A stretch of 64,000 nucleotides of DNA from Lacicoccus alkaliphilus DSM 16010 (GCF_900142805.1 NZ_FRCF01000002.1:682001-746000); one strand, 5' to 3'. Counted from the stretch's first letter, positions 21,590-31,353 are shown. The notes: generated from the sequence alone by a model not told the origin. Made by a program: numbers and translations.

Positions 21590-21997
21590 CCTGCTCATTC
21601 AGAGCTGATTTTTTGGAGGAATAAAGAGCGTCCTCCGCTGCCTGCTCATTCAGGCTTGATTTTTACTGTGAATGAGCAGATTCCTCCCCTGCCTGCTCAC
21701 TCAGGGATGATTTTCACTGTGAATGAGCAGATTCTTTCTCTGCCTGCTCACTCAGGGATGATTTTTACTGTGAATGAGCAGATTCTTTCTCTGCCTGCTC
21801 ACTCAGGGATGATTTTTACTGTGAATGAGCAGATTCTTTCTCTGCCTGCTCATTCAGGCTTGATTTTTACTGTGAATGAGCAGATTCCTCCCCTGCCTGT
21901 TCACTCAGGGATGATTTTCACTCCGAATGAGCAGATTCTTTCTCTGCCTGCTCACTCAGGCTTGATTTTCACTCCAAATGAGCAGGTCCCTCCGCCC
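21590..21997. repeat. Eight tandem 51-bp palindromic repeats
   Basis: Units start at 21590, 21641, 21692, 21743, 21794, 21845, 21896 and 21947. The consensus unit opens CCTGCTCANTCAGG and closes with TGAATGAGCAG plus a pyrimidine-rich tail, so CTGCTCATTCA and TGAATGAGCAG form 11-bp hairpin arms around a loop of about 16 bases. The first unit is degenerate in its second half and the last is diverged at the end. The array fills the space between the rluD terminator and the pyr promoter. Because 51 is a multiple of three, an open frame runs through it (17-residue repeat), which I regard as incidental. Confidence 0.9.
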
Positions 21998-22005
21998 CCT
22001 CCCTA

Positions 22006-22041
22006 AAAAAAAGCAAAATCCGTGACGGATTTTGCTTTTTC
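22006..22041 (-). terminator. Intrinsic terminator after rluD
   Basis: A 12-bp stem AAGCAAAATCCG/CGGATTTTGCTT with a TGA loop; the minus strand continues into T residues (A-run at 22005-22012). Ends the transcript from ileS-lspA-rluD before the repeat array. Confidence 0.9.
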
Positions 22042-22049
22042 CCTCAAAT

Positions 22050-22958
22050 CTACTGCTCCCTCATCCTCAAATCATCCAATACGGCTTCAAATTCGTCCGG
22101 CAGTCCGGCAGAGAATTCAAGCCTCTCGCCGCTCGCCGGGTGTGTAAAGCCGATGACTCCGGCATGGAGCAGCTGGCCGCCGACGTCCATCGTCCGCCTC
22201 TGGCCGTACTTCGGATCACCGGCTATCGGATAGCCGATGTACTGCATATGCACACGGATCTGGTGCGTCCTTCCGGTTTCAAGTATGCACTCGACGAGTG
22301 TATAATCCTTGAAGCGTTCCAGCACATTGAAGTGCGTCACCGCTTCTTTCCCGTCATCGACGACGGCCATCTCCTGGCGCTCGCGCGGATTCCTGCCGAT
22401 CGGCGCCTCCACGGTGCCCTTGTCATGCGGGATCACGCCGTGGACGAGTGCCGTATATTTCCTTGTGACACTTTTATCGACGAGCTGCTCGACGAGGTTG
22501 CGGTGGACGACATCATTCTTCGCCACCATCAGAAGTCCGCTCGTATCCTTGTCGATCCGGTGCACGATGCCCGGCCGCAGTTCACCGTTGATGCCGGATA
22601 ACTCATCCAGCTGGTGCATCAGCCCGTTCACGAGCGTGCCGCCGGTGTGCCCGGCTGATGGATGGACCACCATGCCTTTCGGCTTGTAGACGACGGCAAC
22701 ATCCGAATCTTCATAGATGATATCCAGATCAAGATCTTCCGGGCTGATATCGGATTCGACGAGCTCGCGTTCCTCGACGATGATGTCATCACCGTCTTTC
22801 ACTTTATAATTGGGCTTCACGGTTTCACCGTTCACTTTGACGATGCCGTCTTTGATCCGCCCCTGAAGATCGCTTCTGGACGAATCCGGCACGATCCCGC
22901 TCAGGAAGCGGTCGAGCCTTTCACCGGCATCATCATGGCCTGCTGTTATTCTGTTCAT
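22050..22958 (-). CDS. Large subunit rRNA pseudouridine synthase, RluD family
   Basis: A 302-residue pseudouridine synthase with an N-terminal S4 RNA-binding domain (about 14-75) and the catalytic HRIDKDTSGLL motif (about 135-145) with its Asp nucleophile. It resembles RluD, which modifies helix 69 of 23S rRNA, but B. subtilis YlyB-type paralogues share this operon position, so the exact target is not certain. The ATG at 22958 is chosen because GAGGTG lies six bases before it; upstream GTG and ATG codons overlap that site. It overlaps the lspA end by 26 bp. Confidence 0.93.
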   Translation of the reverse strand: MNRITAGHDDAGERLDRFLSGIVPDSSRSDLQGRIKDGIVKVNGETVKPNYKVKDGDDIIVEERELVESDISPEDLDLDIIYEDSDVAVVYKPKGMVVHPSAGHTGGTLVNGLMHQLDELSGINGELRPGIVHRIDKDTSGLLMVAKNDVVHRNLVEQLVDKSVTRKYTALVHGVIPHDKGTVEAPIGRNPRERQEMAVVDDGKEAVTHFNVLERFKDYTLVECILETGRTHQIRVHMQYIGYPIAGDPKYGQRRTMDVGGQLLHAGVIGFTHPASGERLEFSAGLPDEFEAVLDDLRMREQ

Positions 22959-23430
22959 TTTCATCACCTCGTCCCATGAAGAAAAACTCGATCAGCATCA
23001 GCACGACACCGACTGTCAGTGCACTGTCGGCGACATTGAATATCGGGAAGTCATACCCGAAGATCATGACATCGACGAAATCCACGACTTCCTGGAATAA
23101 GATCCTGTCGATGAAATTCCCGACCGCACCGGCCAGGAGGAAAGTCAGTGCAAGCTGCATCAGAAGATTATCCTTCGCCTCTTTTTTATAGATGTAGATC
23201 AGCATCCCTACAACAGCGACCGTGACGATGTAGAAAAACAGCATCTGGCCCTGGAACATGCCCCAGGCTGCGCCCGTGTTCCGGTGCGAGGTCAACCTCA
23301 GGAATCCGTCGATGAGCGCGATGGATTCCCCGATGTCCATATGTCTCACCACCAGATTTTTGGTCAGCTGATCGAGGGCGATCAGCCCCCCGCCAAGGAG
23401 GCCCATTGAAGCAAGTCTGTATTTTTTCAT
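22933..23430 (-). CDS. lspA: Lipoprotein signal peptidase (signal peptidase II)
   Basis: A 165-residue membrane aspartyl protease that removes signal peptides from diacylglyceryl-modified prolipoproteins. Four hydrophobic segments are visible, and both catalytic aspartates sit in the conserved contexts GNFIDRI and FNVADSALTVG near the third and fourth segments. ATG at 23430 is five bases after AGGAGG; the TTG one codon before is too close. The substrate CtaC, a predicted lipoprotein, is encoded in this window. Confidence 0.97.
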   Translation of the reverse strand: MKKYRLASMGLLGGGLIALDQLTKNLVVRHMDIGESIALIDGFLRLTSHRNTGAAWGMFQGQMLFFYIVTVAVVGMLIYIYKKEAKDNLLMQLALTFLLAGAVGNFIDRILFQEVVDFVDVMIFGYDFPIFNVADSALTVGVVLMLIEFFFMGRGDENEQNNSRP

Positions 23431-23439
23431 CAAATCCTC

Positions 23440-26178
23440 CTATTGTGCATCGACGACACTGCGGCATCTCGGACAGATATCGTCTTCGCCGCTCGTGATG
23501 CGCTCTGCAGTGGAATAATTCCAGCAGCGCTCACAACGTTCGCCTTCCGCATGTTCGACCTTGACGGTGACTGTCTCATATTCGGTGCCGTCAGCAAGCG
23601 TCTCCACCACTTCGACCTGGGAGACGATGAAGAGCTGCTCGAGATTGCCGTGCAGATCCTCGAACTTCATTTCCTTCGGTTCGGTCACATACACTTTGGC
23701 TTCCAGGGATTTTCCGATGACTTTGTCGTTACGCGCCACTTCGAGCGCCCGGTAGACATCATCACGGACTTTGAGGAAGTACTGCCATTTCTGAACGAGA
23801 GCAGTGTCGACTTCCGCCTTCTCGGGCAGATACTCAAGATGCACACTCTCTTTTTCCGTATGCGGTGTATGCTGATAGATCTCTTCGGCAGTGTGTACCA
23901 GTATCGGTGCCAGCAGTTTGTTGAGATCCGTCAGGATCTTATAGAGCACCGTCTGCATGCTGCGGCGGATCGGCGCATCCATCTGTTCGATGTAGAGGAT
24001 GTCCTTGCCGTAGTCCAGATAGAAATTGGACAGGTCGACGTTGATGAAGTTCTGCAGCGACTGATATACCGTCACATAATCATAACGCTCATAAGCATCA
24101 CGGATCAGATTGATCATTTCATTGAACCTCTGGTGCATGAACTGGTCGATTTCAAATAAATCCTCATATGCCACAGCATCCGTCTTCGGATCGAAGTCAT
24201 CGACATTGCCGAGCATGAAGCGGAATGTGTTGCGGATCTTGCGGTAGACTTCCGACACCTGTTTCAGGATGTCGTCGGATATGCGCACATCTTCCTCGAA
24301 GTCGGAAGACATGACCCACAGGCGGATGATGTCAGCACCCATCTGCTTCATAACCTTCTCAGGCAGTATGACGTTGCCGAGGGACTTCGACATCTTCTTG
24401 CCCTGCCCGTCCATGACGAATCCATGGCTCAGCAGTTCCTTGTAAGGGGAATGGCCTTTCGTCGCGACACTCGTGATGATCGATGAGTTGAACCACCCGC
24501 GGTACTGGTCGGAACCTTCGAAGTAAAGGTCTGCCGGATATGTCAGGTAATCCCGGTAATGCAGCACACCTCTGTGCGTGGATCCGGAGTCGAACCAGAC
24601 GTCCATGATGTCGGTTTCTTTTGTGAATTTGCCGTTCGGGGATCCGGGATGCGTGTAGCCTTCCGGCAGAAGATCCGCCGCCTCACGTTCGAACCATACA
24701 TTGGAACCATGTGCTTCAAACAGTTCTGCCACATGTTCGATCACATCGGCATCCACGATTTCTTCACCGTTTTCCGCATAGAAGAATGGCAGCGGCACAC
24801 CCCATACACGCTGACGGGAGATGACCCAGTCGCCGCGGTTCTTGATCATGTTGTACATGCGCTTTTTATTCCACTCGACCTGGAACTTCGTGTCTTCGAC
24901 CGCCTGCAGGATATCATCGCGCACACCGTTGATTGATGCGAACCACTGCGGCGTTGCACGGAATATGACAGGTGTCTTCGTGCGCCAGTCATGCGGGAAC
25001 GAGTGGGTGTAGAAGTTCAGCTTCAGCAATGCACCGGCCGCATCAAGGTCTTCCGTGATGACTTTGTTGGCATCATCATAGAACATGCCTGAATATTTGC
25101 CGGCTTCATCAGTGAACACACCCTTGTCATCCAGCGGGCTCAACACCTGCAGCCCGTACTTCTGGCCGACGATGAAGTCATCATCACCATGGCCCGGTGC
25201 CGTATGGACGAGGCCCGTACCGGCATCGGTCGTCACATAATCACCGAGGACGACCAGGCTGGTGCGGTCATACAACGGATGCTTCGCTTCTGCATACTCG
25301 AGCTCGGACCCTTTGAACTCTTTCGTGCGCGTGACCTTCTCCTTATCGAATCCAGCCTCTTCGCACAGATGATCGAGCAGGTCGTCGACGACGACATATT
25401 CCCGCCCTTCATGGTTGAACTGCACATAGTTCAAATCAGGGTGCACGGCGATCGCCATGTTCGAAGGGATGGTCCATGGTGTGGTCGTCCAGATAACGAG
25501 ATTTACACCCGTTTCAAGGACACCTTTCCCGTCGGAAACTTCGAATGATACATAAATTGAAGGTGAGCGTTTGTCCTTGTATTCGAGTTCCGCTTCTGCA
25601 AGCGATGATTCACTTGCCGGGGACCAGTGGATCGGCTTCTTGCCTTTGTAGATCAGGCCTTTTTCAACCATGTCCTTAAGCACCCTGATCTGGGAGGCTT
25701 CAAATTCCGGTTTATACGTCAGGTAAGGATTGTCCCATTCACCGTCGATCCCCATGCGCTTGAATCCTTCCCGCTGCGCGTCGATCTGTGAATCCGCAAA
25801 CTCGATGCATTTGTTCCTGAATTCTTCGATCGTCATGCTCTTCCGGTCGACACCCTTATTGGCCAGTGCCTGCTCGATCGGCAGACCGTGGGTATCCCAG
25901 CCGGGCACGTAAGGTGAATAGTAACCCTGCATCTGTTTATTGCGGATGATGATATCCTTGATGATCTTGTTGAGCGCATGCCCCATGTGGAGCGCCCCGT
26001 TCGCATACGGCGGGCCGTCATGCAGGATGTATGGTGTGTTCCCCTCATTCATCTTCAGTTTCTTTTCATATAAGTTCATTTCGCGCCAGTCTTCCTGCAT
26101 CTTGGGTTCTTTATTGATCAGGCCGCCACGCATCTTGAACTTCGTTTTCGGCATAAGCAACGTATCTTTATAATCCAT
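23440..26178 (-). CDS. ileS: Isoleucyl-tRNA synthetase
   Basis: A 912-residue class I synthetase that charges tRNA-Ile. The HIGH signature appears as HMGH at 64-67 ([10 protein letters not shown]), the KMSKS loop as [10 protein letters not shown], followed by the anticodon-binding domain and a C-terminal zinc ribbon with paired cysteines (CERCWNYS... CPRCRS). Editing domain lies between. The length and zinc ribbon fit the ordinary bacterial type rather than the mupirocin-resistant eukaryotic-like type. Controlled by the T-box upstream; followed 6 bp later by lspA. Confidence 0.97.
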   Translation of the reverse strand: MDYKDTLLMPKTKFKMRGGLINKEPKMQEDWREMNLYEKKLKMNEGNTPYILHDGPPYANGALHMGHALNKIIKDIIIRNKQMQGYYSPYVPGWDTHGLPIEQALANKGVDRKSMTIEEFRNKCIEFADSQIDAQREGFKRMGIDGEWDNPYLTYKPEFEASQIRVLKDMVEKGLIYKGKKPIHWSPASESSLAEAELEYKDKRSPSIYVSFEVSDGKGVLETGVNLVIWTTTPWTIPSNMAIAVHPDLNYVQFNHEGREYVVVDDLLDHLCEEAGFDKEKVTRTKEFKGSELEYAEAKHPLYDRTSLVVLGDYVTTDAGTGLVHTAPGHGDDDFIVGQKYGLQVLSPLDDKGVFTDEAGKYSGMFYDDANKVITEDLDAAGALLKLNFYTHSFPHDWRTKTPVIFRATPQWFASINGVRDDILQAVEDTKFQVEWNKKRMYNMIKNRGDWVISRQRVWGVPLPFFYAENGEEIVDADVIEHVAELFEAHGSNVWFEREAADLLPEGYTHPGSPNGKFTKETDIMDVWFDSGSTHRGVLHYRDYLTYPADLYFEGSDQYRGWFNSSIITSVATKGHSPYKELLSHGFVMDGQGKKMSKSLGNVILPEKVMKQMGADIIRLWVMSSDFEEDVRISDDILKQVSEVYRKIRNTFRFMLGNVDDFDPKTDAVAYEDLFEIDQFMHQRFNEMINLIRDAYERYDYVTVYQSLQNFINVDLSNFYLDYGKDILYIEQMDAPIRRSMQTVLYKILTDLNKLLAPILVHTAEEIYQHTPHTEKESVHLEYLPEKAEVDTALVQKWQYFLKVRDDVYRALEVARNDKVIGKSLEAKVYVTEPKEMKFEDLHGNLEQLFIVSQVEVVETLADGTEYETVTVKVEHAEGERCERCWNYSTAERITSGEDDICPRCRSVVDAQ

Positions 26179-26211
26179 TTTCCACTCTCCCGTATTCTAA
26201 TGATTTTCCTA

Positions 26212-26406
26212 AAATAAAAAAACTCCAACTGAATCAACAGGGGCGAATTTTTCCGCGGTACCACCCTTATTGACCCGTAGTCAGAGTCATCTCGATCGAT
26301 AATATTCACAGCGAATCATTAGTGATGTCAAAATGCCGGGCATCCGGGGCTCCCACCATCCCCCGGTCGCTTTAGAAGCCACTCGCATCATGCGTGTCTA
26401 ACAATA
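26212..26406 (-). ncRNA. T-box riboswitch of ileS
   Basis: The minus-strand leader contains the diagnostic T-box sequence AGGGTGGTACCGCG (complement of 26254-26267), a long stem I region upstream and, after it, a T-run at 26216-26222 that ends the leader shortly before the ileS ribosome binding site. Uncharged tRNA should stabilise the antiterminator. An ATC followed by a purine (complement of 26324-26326) is a candidate isoleucine specifier; I did not fold stem I fully, so that codon is tentative. Confidence 0.93.
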
Positions 26407-26411
26407 TATAC

Positions 26412-26440
26412 ATTATGCTAAAATTATCATGATTCGTCAA
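26412..26440 (-). promoter_or_regulatory. Promoter of the ileS leader
   Basis: Minus strand: -35 TTGACG (26435-26440), 17-bp spacer, -10 CATAAT (26412-26417). It begins just past the divIVA stop, so ileS-lspA-rluD form their own transcript. No clear terminator separates it from divIVA. Confidence 0.72.
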
Positions 26441-26443
26441 TAT

Positions 26444-26962
26444 TTACTCTTCATTATTTCTGTGTTCATCAATGATGTCACGCGCACGGTCCTCATTGTC
26501 GAGATCGTAATCCAGAAGATAATCCCAGTCATCCGATTCGAGCAGGTCAAGCTGTGCCTGGACGAGCATCTTGAAACGTGCCCTGAACACTTTCGACTGA
26601 CGTTTCATATCTTCTGTCTGGCTTCCGATATGCCTTGCCCGGTCCATTGCATCATCCATGATCCTCCCCCGTTCCGCTTCGGCTGCAGCGATGATTTCAT
26701 TTGCGCGTTCACGTGCCGCTTCCTTCATATCATCGCCCGCCCTCTGTGCGGTCAGGATCGCCTCATTGATGCTCGTCTCGACGGACCTGAAGCTTGACAG
26801 GTTCTCCTCCCGTTCGTTCAGCATACCTTCAAGCTGGTCTATTCTCTTATCCCGTTCCTCGATTTCACTCTGAATCCTTTTCAGGTGATCCCTCACTTCT
26901 TTTTCATCCAGCCCGCGGTAGACCGTTGAAAACTTCTTGCCTGTCCTTTCGCTCGCTTCCAT
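26444..26962 (-). CDS. divIVA: DivIVA-family cell division protein
   Basis: A 172-residue, charged, largely coiled-coil protein. The N-terminal membrane-targeting module is recognisable as KFSTVYRGLDEKEVRDHLKRI (about 10-30), in place of the usual F-x-x-x-x-R-G-Y-x-x-x-E-V motif, followed by coiled coil (about 30-140). DivIVA binds curved membrane at septa and poles. Somewhat short for the family and with Leu replacing the usual Tyr after RG, so the curvature-sensing tip may differ. Position after ylmH and before ileS supports the call. Confidence 0.9.
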   Translation of the reverse strand: MEASERTGKKFSTVYRGLDEKEVRDHLKRIQSEIEERDKRIDQLEGMLNEREENLSSFRSVETSINEAILTAQRAGDDMKEAARERANEIIAAAEAERGRIMDDAMDRARHIGSQTEDMKRQSKVFRARFKMLVQAQLDLLESDDWDYLLDYDLDNEDRARDIIDEHRNNEE

Positions 26963-26975
26963 AGCCCCTCACCTC

Positions 26976-27767
26976 TCAATTACTTTTATAGACTTTCGTT
27001 TTCACCCTGAATTTCCCTTTTTTGGTCTCATGGAGCATTTCCGTCACTTTAAATCTGCCGAAATGCCTCACTGAGACGACGTCGCCTTCTTCAACCACCA
27101 TGGCAGGATTTGTGACGCGCGTGTGGTTGACCTTCACTTTCATCTTTTCAATCCTGTTCTTCGCTTTTGCCCTGCTCTCTTTCAGCATCTCGGCAGTCAC
27201 GGTATCCAGCCTGAAGCTGGATATCAGTATGGTTTCTGCCGTTCCGTCGTCAATGATGGCTTTGAGGTGTTCATGCGGCACCTCACTCAGAGTTACGGGG
27301 GCGTTTTTTATCATGGTGAGCTCCGTTTCAAATATGTGGTGATAAGGTCTGGCGATGGCAAACTGGATGGTTTCCCCGAGGACGATGTCTCCGATCAGGC
27401 TGCGATCCAGCCCCACATTCATGATCGCACCCAGTATGTTCCGGTGGCTGAGATCCACGAATTTTTCCGGATACTCCAATTCAAGGACCATCACTTCAAA
27501 ATCATCGTGCGTCACTTCCATCATTGCCGGAATCAGCATCGCACGCATGCGTTCTCGCCCGCACGTCTCGCCCCCGCCGTAAAACCTGAGGCCTACGTCC
27601 GGATAATGCCCCGCCAGACTTTCAACAATGTTCTGCTCACGCGGGTCCAGGAAATCAAGCAGCACCGGATAGTAATCCCGCTCAGCCACTTCGAACCGGC
27701 TGTTGAACTTTATGATCTTCTCTTTTTCTTCCGGCCTGAAATGCTGGAATATCTCTTTCACAATCAT
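26976..27767 (-). CDS. ylmH: YlmH, S4-domain RNA-binding protein
   Basis: A 263-residue protein with an N-terminal YlmH-type domain (GFYGGGETCGRERMRAMLIP-like segment at about 62-80) and a C-terminal S4 domain (about 180-245, SSFRLDTVTAEMLKESR and VVEEGDVVSVRHFGRF). Family knowledge: YlmH binds stalled 50S complexes and can act in ribosome-associated quality control alongside RqcH, whose gene is at the left of this window; it is also linked to division by its locus. Starts with ATG behind AAGGAG. Confidence 0.92.
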   Translation of the reverse strand: MIVKEIFQHFRPEEKEKIIKFNSRFEVAERDYYPVLLDFLDPREQNIVESLAGHYPDVGLRFYGGGETCGRERMRAMLIPAMMEVTHDDFEVMVLELEYPEKFVDLSHRNILGAIMNVGLDRSLIGDIVLGETIQFAIARPYHHIFETELTMIKNAPVTLSEVPHEHLKAIIDDGTAETILISSFRLDTVTAEMLKESRAKAKNRIEKMKVKVNHTRVTNPAMVVEEGDVVSVRHFGRFKVTEMLHETKKGKFRVKTKVYKSN

Positions 27768-27781
27768 TGCTCCTTAATTTG

Positions 27782-27815
27782 AAAATCACGGGGATAATAA
27801 ATATCACCGTGATTA
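27782..27815 (-). terminator. Hairpin between ylmG and ylmH
   Basis: Arms AATCACGG(t)GATA and TATC(c)CCGTGATT form a stem with one mismatch on the minus strand, followed by TTTTC, only a short T-run. It may weaken transcription into ylmH-divIVA or be an RNA stability element. Confidence 0.5.
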
Positions 27816-27819
27816 TACA

Positions 27820-28131
27820 TTAAAATGCGACTACAAATGAAATTAAAGCGTTGAAAACTTCAACCAGTCCGACCTGGAACAGCCACAGCACCACGAACAG
27901 GATGATCGGTGACAGATCCAGCATACCGCCGAGCGGTGGAATGATCTTTCTGAATGGTTCCAATATCGGTTCATAAATTTTGCCCAAAAACTGGCCGAAC
28001 GATGATTCCCGTAGAGCCGGCAGCCATGAACTCAGTATATAGATGATCAGACCCCACCTGAACAGCTGGAGTAGTATCAGTGTGATATTGGAAAGTGCGT
28101 AGATGATATTAAGTATTAATGATTTATCCAA
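27820..28131 (-). CDS. ylmG: YggT family membrane protein (YlmG)
   Basis: A 103-residue protein with two long hydrophobic segments (about 8-33 and 70-100) around the conserved cytoplasmic-face segment EPILEPFRKIIPPLGGMLDLSPI. The family is membrane-embedded and its function is poorly defined; in Gram-positives and plastids it is tied to division or nucleoid organisation through its locus next to sepF. It follows sepF by 11 bp. Confidence 0.9.
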   Translation of the reverse strand: MDKSLILNIIYALSNITLILLQLFRWGLIIYILSSWLPALRESSFGQFLGKIYEPILEPFRKIIPPLGGMLDLSPIILFVVLWLFQVGLVEVFNALISFVVAF

Positions 28132-28142
28132 GTTAATGCTCC

Positions 28143-28742
28143 TTACATTTCTTCTAGGTTTTCCTTATCGGAAGAGATTTCACCTTCTACAACGACACTT
28201 TTAGGCGTACAGAGGAAAATATCACTGCCCACCTTTTGGATATCACCGTTCAATGCATAAACGGTGCCGCTTAAAAAGTCCACAATCCTCTTTTTGGGCG
28301 CTGCGTCCACTTTGGATAAATTCACTAAAGTTGCACGTTCATTCTTCAATTCATCCGCAATATCCTGTGTTTCTGAAAAAACTCTCGGCTCAAATAAATG
28401 CACTTTTGCGTTCCTGTCGTCAGTGTTCATCAAAGTGTTCTCCTTATCCTTATCAGATGCATATTTCCTTTTCGGTGCCTGTCTGCCGAAGGTGGTCTTT
28501 TCCTTCTTGAAAAATGGGCGGGACTGCCTGTCGTCCTCATCTTTTTTAATTTTGCTGCTTGTCTCCGTGCTCCCATTCTTCGTCAGGTCAAGCCGGGTGA
28601 CCTTGCTCGAGCTGGACTGCCGGTCATTATTTTTGACCTCAGCCTCCACCTTTTTCGATTGTTGTTCAGCTCCGGATGATTCTTCTTCCACTTCCACAAC
28701 AAAAAAATCTTTAAAAAAGTTTTTTATAGCGATGACAATCAC
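28143..28742 (-). CDS. sepF: Cell division protein SepF
   Basis: A 199-residue protein: an N-terminal amphipathic membrane anchor ([17 protein letters not shown]), a charged low-complexity linker (about 20-110) rich in Ser, Lys and Glu, and the SepF core domain from about 110 (VHLFEPRVF... [12 protein letters not shown] ... [29 protein letters not shown]). SepF polymerises and bundles FtsZ at the membrane. It starts with GTG overlapping the ylmE stop (GTGA), so the two are coupled. Confidence 0.96.
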   Translation of the reverse strand: MIVIAIKNFFKDFFVVEVEEESSGAEQQSKKVEAEVKNNDRQSSSSKVTRLDLTKNGSTETSSKIKKDEDDRQSRPFFKKEKTTFGRQAPKRKYASDKDKENTLMNTDDRNAKVHLFEPRVFSETQDIADELKNERATLVNLSKVDAAPKKRIVDFLSGTVYALNGDIQKVGSDIFLCTPKSVVVEGEISSDKENLEEM

Positions 28743-29371
28743 CTGCTCCCCATTATTTTTGAGCCGATCCTTATATAAGATGCGCCGTGGTCAACTGCGA
28801 TGCCATAGTCGTTGCTCATTCCCATGCTGAGTTCCGTGATTTCAGGATGGGTCTTCTGCAGCTCATCCCTCAAAGATTTCAACCTTCCAAATGTATCGTG
28901 CAATACACCGGTGTCATCAGTCAGAGGCGCCATGGTCATCAGACCGACCACTGCAACCTTGTCATATTGTGCGACAGCCTCCAGAAAAGGCCGTACTTCT
29001 TCAACGTCCAGTCCGTGTTTGGAGGATTCTTCCGAAATATTGACCTGTATAAAACATTTTACCTCATTCAGGGCATGTTGTTCAATTCTTTTTGCAACAC
29101 TTTCCCTGTCGAGGGAATGCAGATAAGTCAGATGCTCTGCAATCTCCTTCACTTTCCTTGACTGCAGAGTGCCTATGAAGTGGACATTCGCATCTTCAGG
29201 AAGCGCCCTGCGCTTCTCCAAAAATCCTTCAACACGATTCTCCCCGAATTCCCTGACACCTGCTTCATATGCTTCAAGTGTCTCTTCGACTGAATGGTAT
29301 TTCGTCACGACTATGATTTTCACATCATCGGACAACTCTTGTTTTATCGCATTAAAATTTTCTTTGATCAT
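28739..29371 (-). CDS. ylmE: PLP homeostasis protein (YggS/YlmE family)
   Basis: A 210-residue TIM-barrel protein that binds pyridoxal 5'-phosphate without being an enzyme. Seen: the PLP lysine region IIVVTKYHS (about 19-27), [22 protein letters not shown] (about 70-79) and the phosphate end [28 protein letters not shown]. Overlaps ylmD by 20 bp and sepF by four. Confidence 0.94.
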   Translation of the reverse strand: MIKENFNAIKQELSDDVKIIVVTKYHSVEETLEAYEAGVREFGENRVEGFLEKRRALPEDANVHFIGTLQSRKVKEIAEHLTYLHSLDRESVAKRIEQHALNEVKCFIQVNISEESSKHGLDVEEVRPFLEAVAQYDKVAVVGLMTMAPLTDDTGVLHDTFGRLKSLRDELQKTHPEITELSMGMSNDYGIAVDHGASYIRIGSKIMGSR

Positions 29372-30149
29372 TTGATACTCTCCCTATAAATGCTAATGCA
29401 CGACCGGTTTCCCCTTTTTCCAGCCGGAAAGAGAAAAACCGATCCGTATCTTCGGTGCCAAGCGGTGTGACGTGAATATCGTCCGGATCCACACCGAAAG
29501 ATTCCGCCTGATTTCGATTGACCGTCTTCAGATCCAGCAGAAAGCCGTCTCCTGATTCGACGACCGCGCCTTTCAGATGTTCATCACGCAGCTGTCGGAT
29601 CACCCTGTCGTCCACTTCATAATGGGAGGGGTTGATGCTGATGCCGATGATGACGACCAGGTCGGACGGGCGCCCGTCATACTCATCCAATGTATTGATC
29701 AGGATCTCTTTTGAAGTCCCTTTCCAGCCTGCATGGACCAGGGCCGTGAAGTTGTTGACCCTGCTGTATATATATACCGGCACACAATCTGCATAATTCA
29801 TGGTGAGGAGGAGGTTTTCATCATAGGTGTATAATGCATCGATGTCATGCAGCGCCTCCGTCAGTTCCCTGACGTTCACACCTCTGTCTTTCGACGACAC
29901 TTCAGCGACATTTCCGCCATGTTTTTGCACCGGCAGCACCCAGCTGTCCGGGCTGATGCCGATTTCATCCGCCAGCAGATCCTGGTGCCTGTTGACGTTC
30001 CCCCTGTCATCCCCGATATACAGTGCCATGTTGAAGCTCTCCCCGGGATAACGGCTCAAGCCCCCCGTCCGCTTCGTATACCCGAACAGGCAGCCATCTT
30101 CTGTGTTTCCGTAAAAGTGATCATGTGGTTGAAATGAAAATGGAGTCAT
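29352..30149 (-). CDS. ylmD: Multicopper-oxidase-like laccase domain protein (YlmD/PgeF family)
   Basis: A 265-residue protein of the DUF152 fold with the zinc-site motifs VQKHGGN (His), MNYADCVPVY (Cys) and LVHAGWKGTSKEILI (His). Homologues have been shown to be purine nucleoside phosphorylase/adenosine deaminase-like enzymes (YfiH, LACC1) or peptidoglycan-editing factors (PgeF); the laccase name is doubtful. It starts the ylmD-ylmE-sepF-ylmG-ylmH-divIVA group, 58 bp after ftsZ and behind a terminator. Confidence 0.9.
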   Translation of the reverse strand: MTPFSFQPHDHFYGNTEDGCLFGYTKRTGGLSRYPGESFNMALYIGDDRGNVNRHQDLLADEIGISPDSWVLPVQKHGGNVAEVSSKDRGVNVRELTEALHDIDALYTYDENLLLTMNYADCVPVYIYSRVNNFTALVHAGWKGTSKEILINTLDEYDGRPSDLVVIIGISINPSHYEVDDRVIRQLRDEHLKGAVVESGDGFLLDLKTVNRNQAESFGVDPDDIHVTPLGTEDTDRFFSFRLEKGETGRALAFIGRVSNDQRKF

Positions 30150-30159
30150 AGCCTCACCT

Positions 30160-30198
30160 CAAAAATAAAGTCAGAAAGGCACGCCCTTCTGACTTTAT
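30160..30198 (-). terminator. Intrinsic terminator after ftsZ
   Basis: Minus-strand stem ATAAAGTCAGAA... / ...TTCTGACTTTAT (30165-30179 and 30184-30198, one internal mismatch) followed by TTTTTG. It marks the end of the mraZ-to-ftsZ division cluster, though the close ylmD start suggests read-through. Confidence 0.85.
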
Positions 30199-30207
30199 AG
30201 GATATTA

Positions 30208-31353
30208 TTATCGTCTGCGGCGATTACGGTTCCTTAAGAAAGTCGGCACTTCGTAATCATCGTCCTGGGAAGTGCCCGTGTTCGGCTCTTCTTCCCGATG
30301 CAGACTGCGGGACCTTCTCGGCTCTTCATCCTGACTTGAGAATGAGAAGGATTCTTTCTTCTCCTCGACAGGGCTTCTGTCCGGTGTGCGGTTCACGCCT
30401 TTTTCATTGAAGCCTGTGGCGATGACCGTCACGACGAGTTCATCTTCAAGTTCAGGGTTGATGACGGTACCGAAGATCATATTGACATCTTCGTCTGCCG
30501 CATCCTGCACGATGTCCGCTGCTTCCTGGGCTTCGAACAGTGACAGGGATTCACCGCCTGTGATGTTCATCAGTACGCCCTGTGCACCGACGATCGACGT
30601 TTCAAGCAGCGGGCTTGAAATTGCTTTTTTAGCCGCTTCCACCGCACGGTTTTCACCGGCTGATATGCCGATGCCCATAAGTGCGGAGCCCTGGTTCTGC
30701 ATGATTGTTTTGACGTCTGCAAAGTCCAGGTTCACTTCACCGCTGACTGCGATGAGGTCTGAAATGCCCTGTACACCCTGACGGAGTACGTTGTCAGCTT
30801 CTTTGAACGCTTCCATCATCGGTGTGGATTTATCCACGATATCAAGTAGACGATCATTAGGGATGACGATCAGTGTATCCACTGCAGCTTTCATCGCATC
30901 GACACCGGCTGCCGCCTGTGTCTGACGCTTTCTGCCTTCAAATGAGAAAGGACGTGTCACGACCCCGACTGTCAGGATGCCCATTTCCTTCGCTATCTTG
31001 GCAACGATCGGTGCAGCGCCTGTACCCGTTCCACCGCCCATGCCGGCAGTCACGAACACCATATCCGCGCCCTGCAGCGCATCTTCTATCTGTTCACGGG
31101 ACTCTTCGGCCGCTTTTTTACCGATGTCCGGGTTTGCACCGGCGCCAAGTCCTCTTGTCAATTTCTCACCAATCTGGATTTTGGATTCCGCCTTTGATAA
31201 ATTCAAAGCCTGGCCATCCGTATTGATGGCGATGAATTCAACATTCTGCATGCCGTCGTCGATCATCCGGTTGACGGCGTTGTTACCGCCGCCACCTACA
31301 CCAACAACTTTAAGTGTTGCCAAATGGTTAAACCCTTGCTCAAATTCTAACAT
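30208..31353 (-). CDS. ftsZ: Cell division GTPase FtsZ
   Basis: A 381-residue tubulin homolog that forms the Z ring. GTP-binding signature GGGTGTG at 106-112; N-terminal [15 protein letters not shown] (16-30). The T7 catalytic loop is [12 protein letters not shown] disordered linker rich in Ser, Glu and Arg (about 316-370) leads to the C-terminal conserved peptide [15 protein letters not shown], the docking site for FtsA and SepF. All parts intact. It follows ftsA by 26 bp. Confidence 0.98.
   Translation of the reverse strand: MLEFEQGFNHLATLKVVGVGGGGNNAVNRMIDDGMQNVEFIAINTDGQALNLSKAESKIQIGEKLTRGLGAGANPDIGKKAAEESREQIEDALQGADMVFVTAGMGGGTGTGAAPIVAKIAKEMGILTVGVVTRPFSFEGRKRQTQAAAGVDAMKAAVDTLIVIPNDRLLDIVDKSTPMMEAFKEADNVLRQGVQGISDLIAVSGEVNLDFADVKTIMQNQGSALMGIGISAGENRAVEAAKKAISSPLLETSIVGAQGVLMNITGGESLSLFEAQEAADIVQDAADEDVNMIFGTVINPELEDELVVTVIATGFNEKGVNRTPDRSPVEEKKESFSFSSQDEEPRRSRSLHREEEPNTGTSQDDDYEVPTFLRNRNRRRR

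Noticed and set aside
21590-21997. CRISPR array
   Set aside because: Units are contiguous near-identical repeats with no unique spacers, and no cas genes are nearby.
21656-22006. Open frame of 116 codons made of 17-residue repeats
   Set aside because: It is the translation of the 51-bp palindromic array; 51 is divisible by three so any stop-free frame stays open. The internal hairpins, lack of a ribosome binding site and run into the rluD terminator argue against a gene.
27782-27815. Strong terminator ending the ylmG transcript
   Set aside because: The T-run is short and the stem has a mismatch; kept only as a weak hairpin feature.
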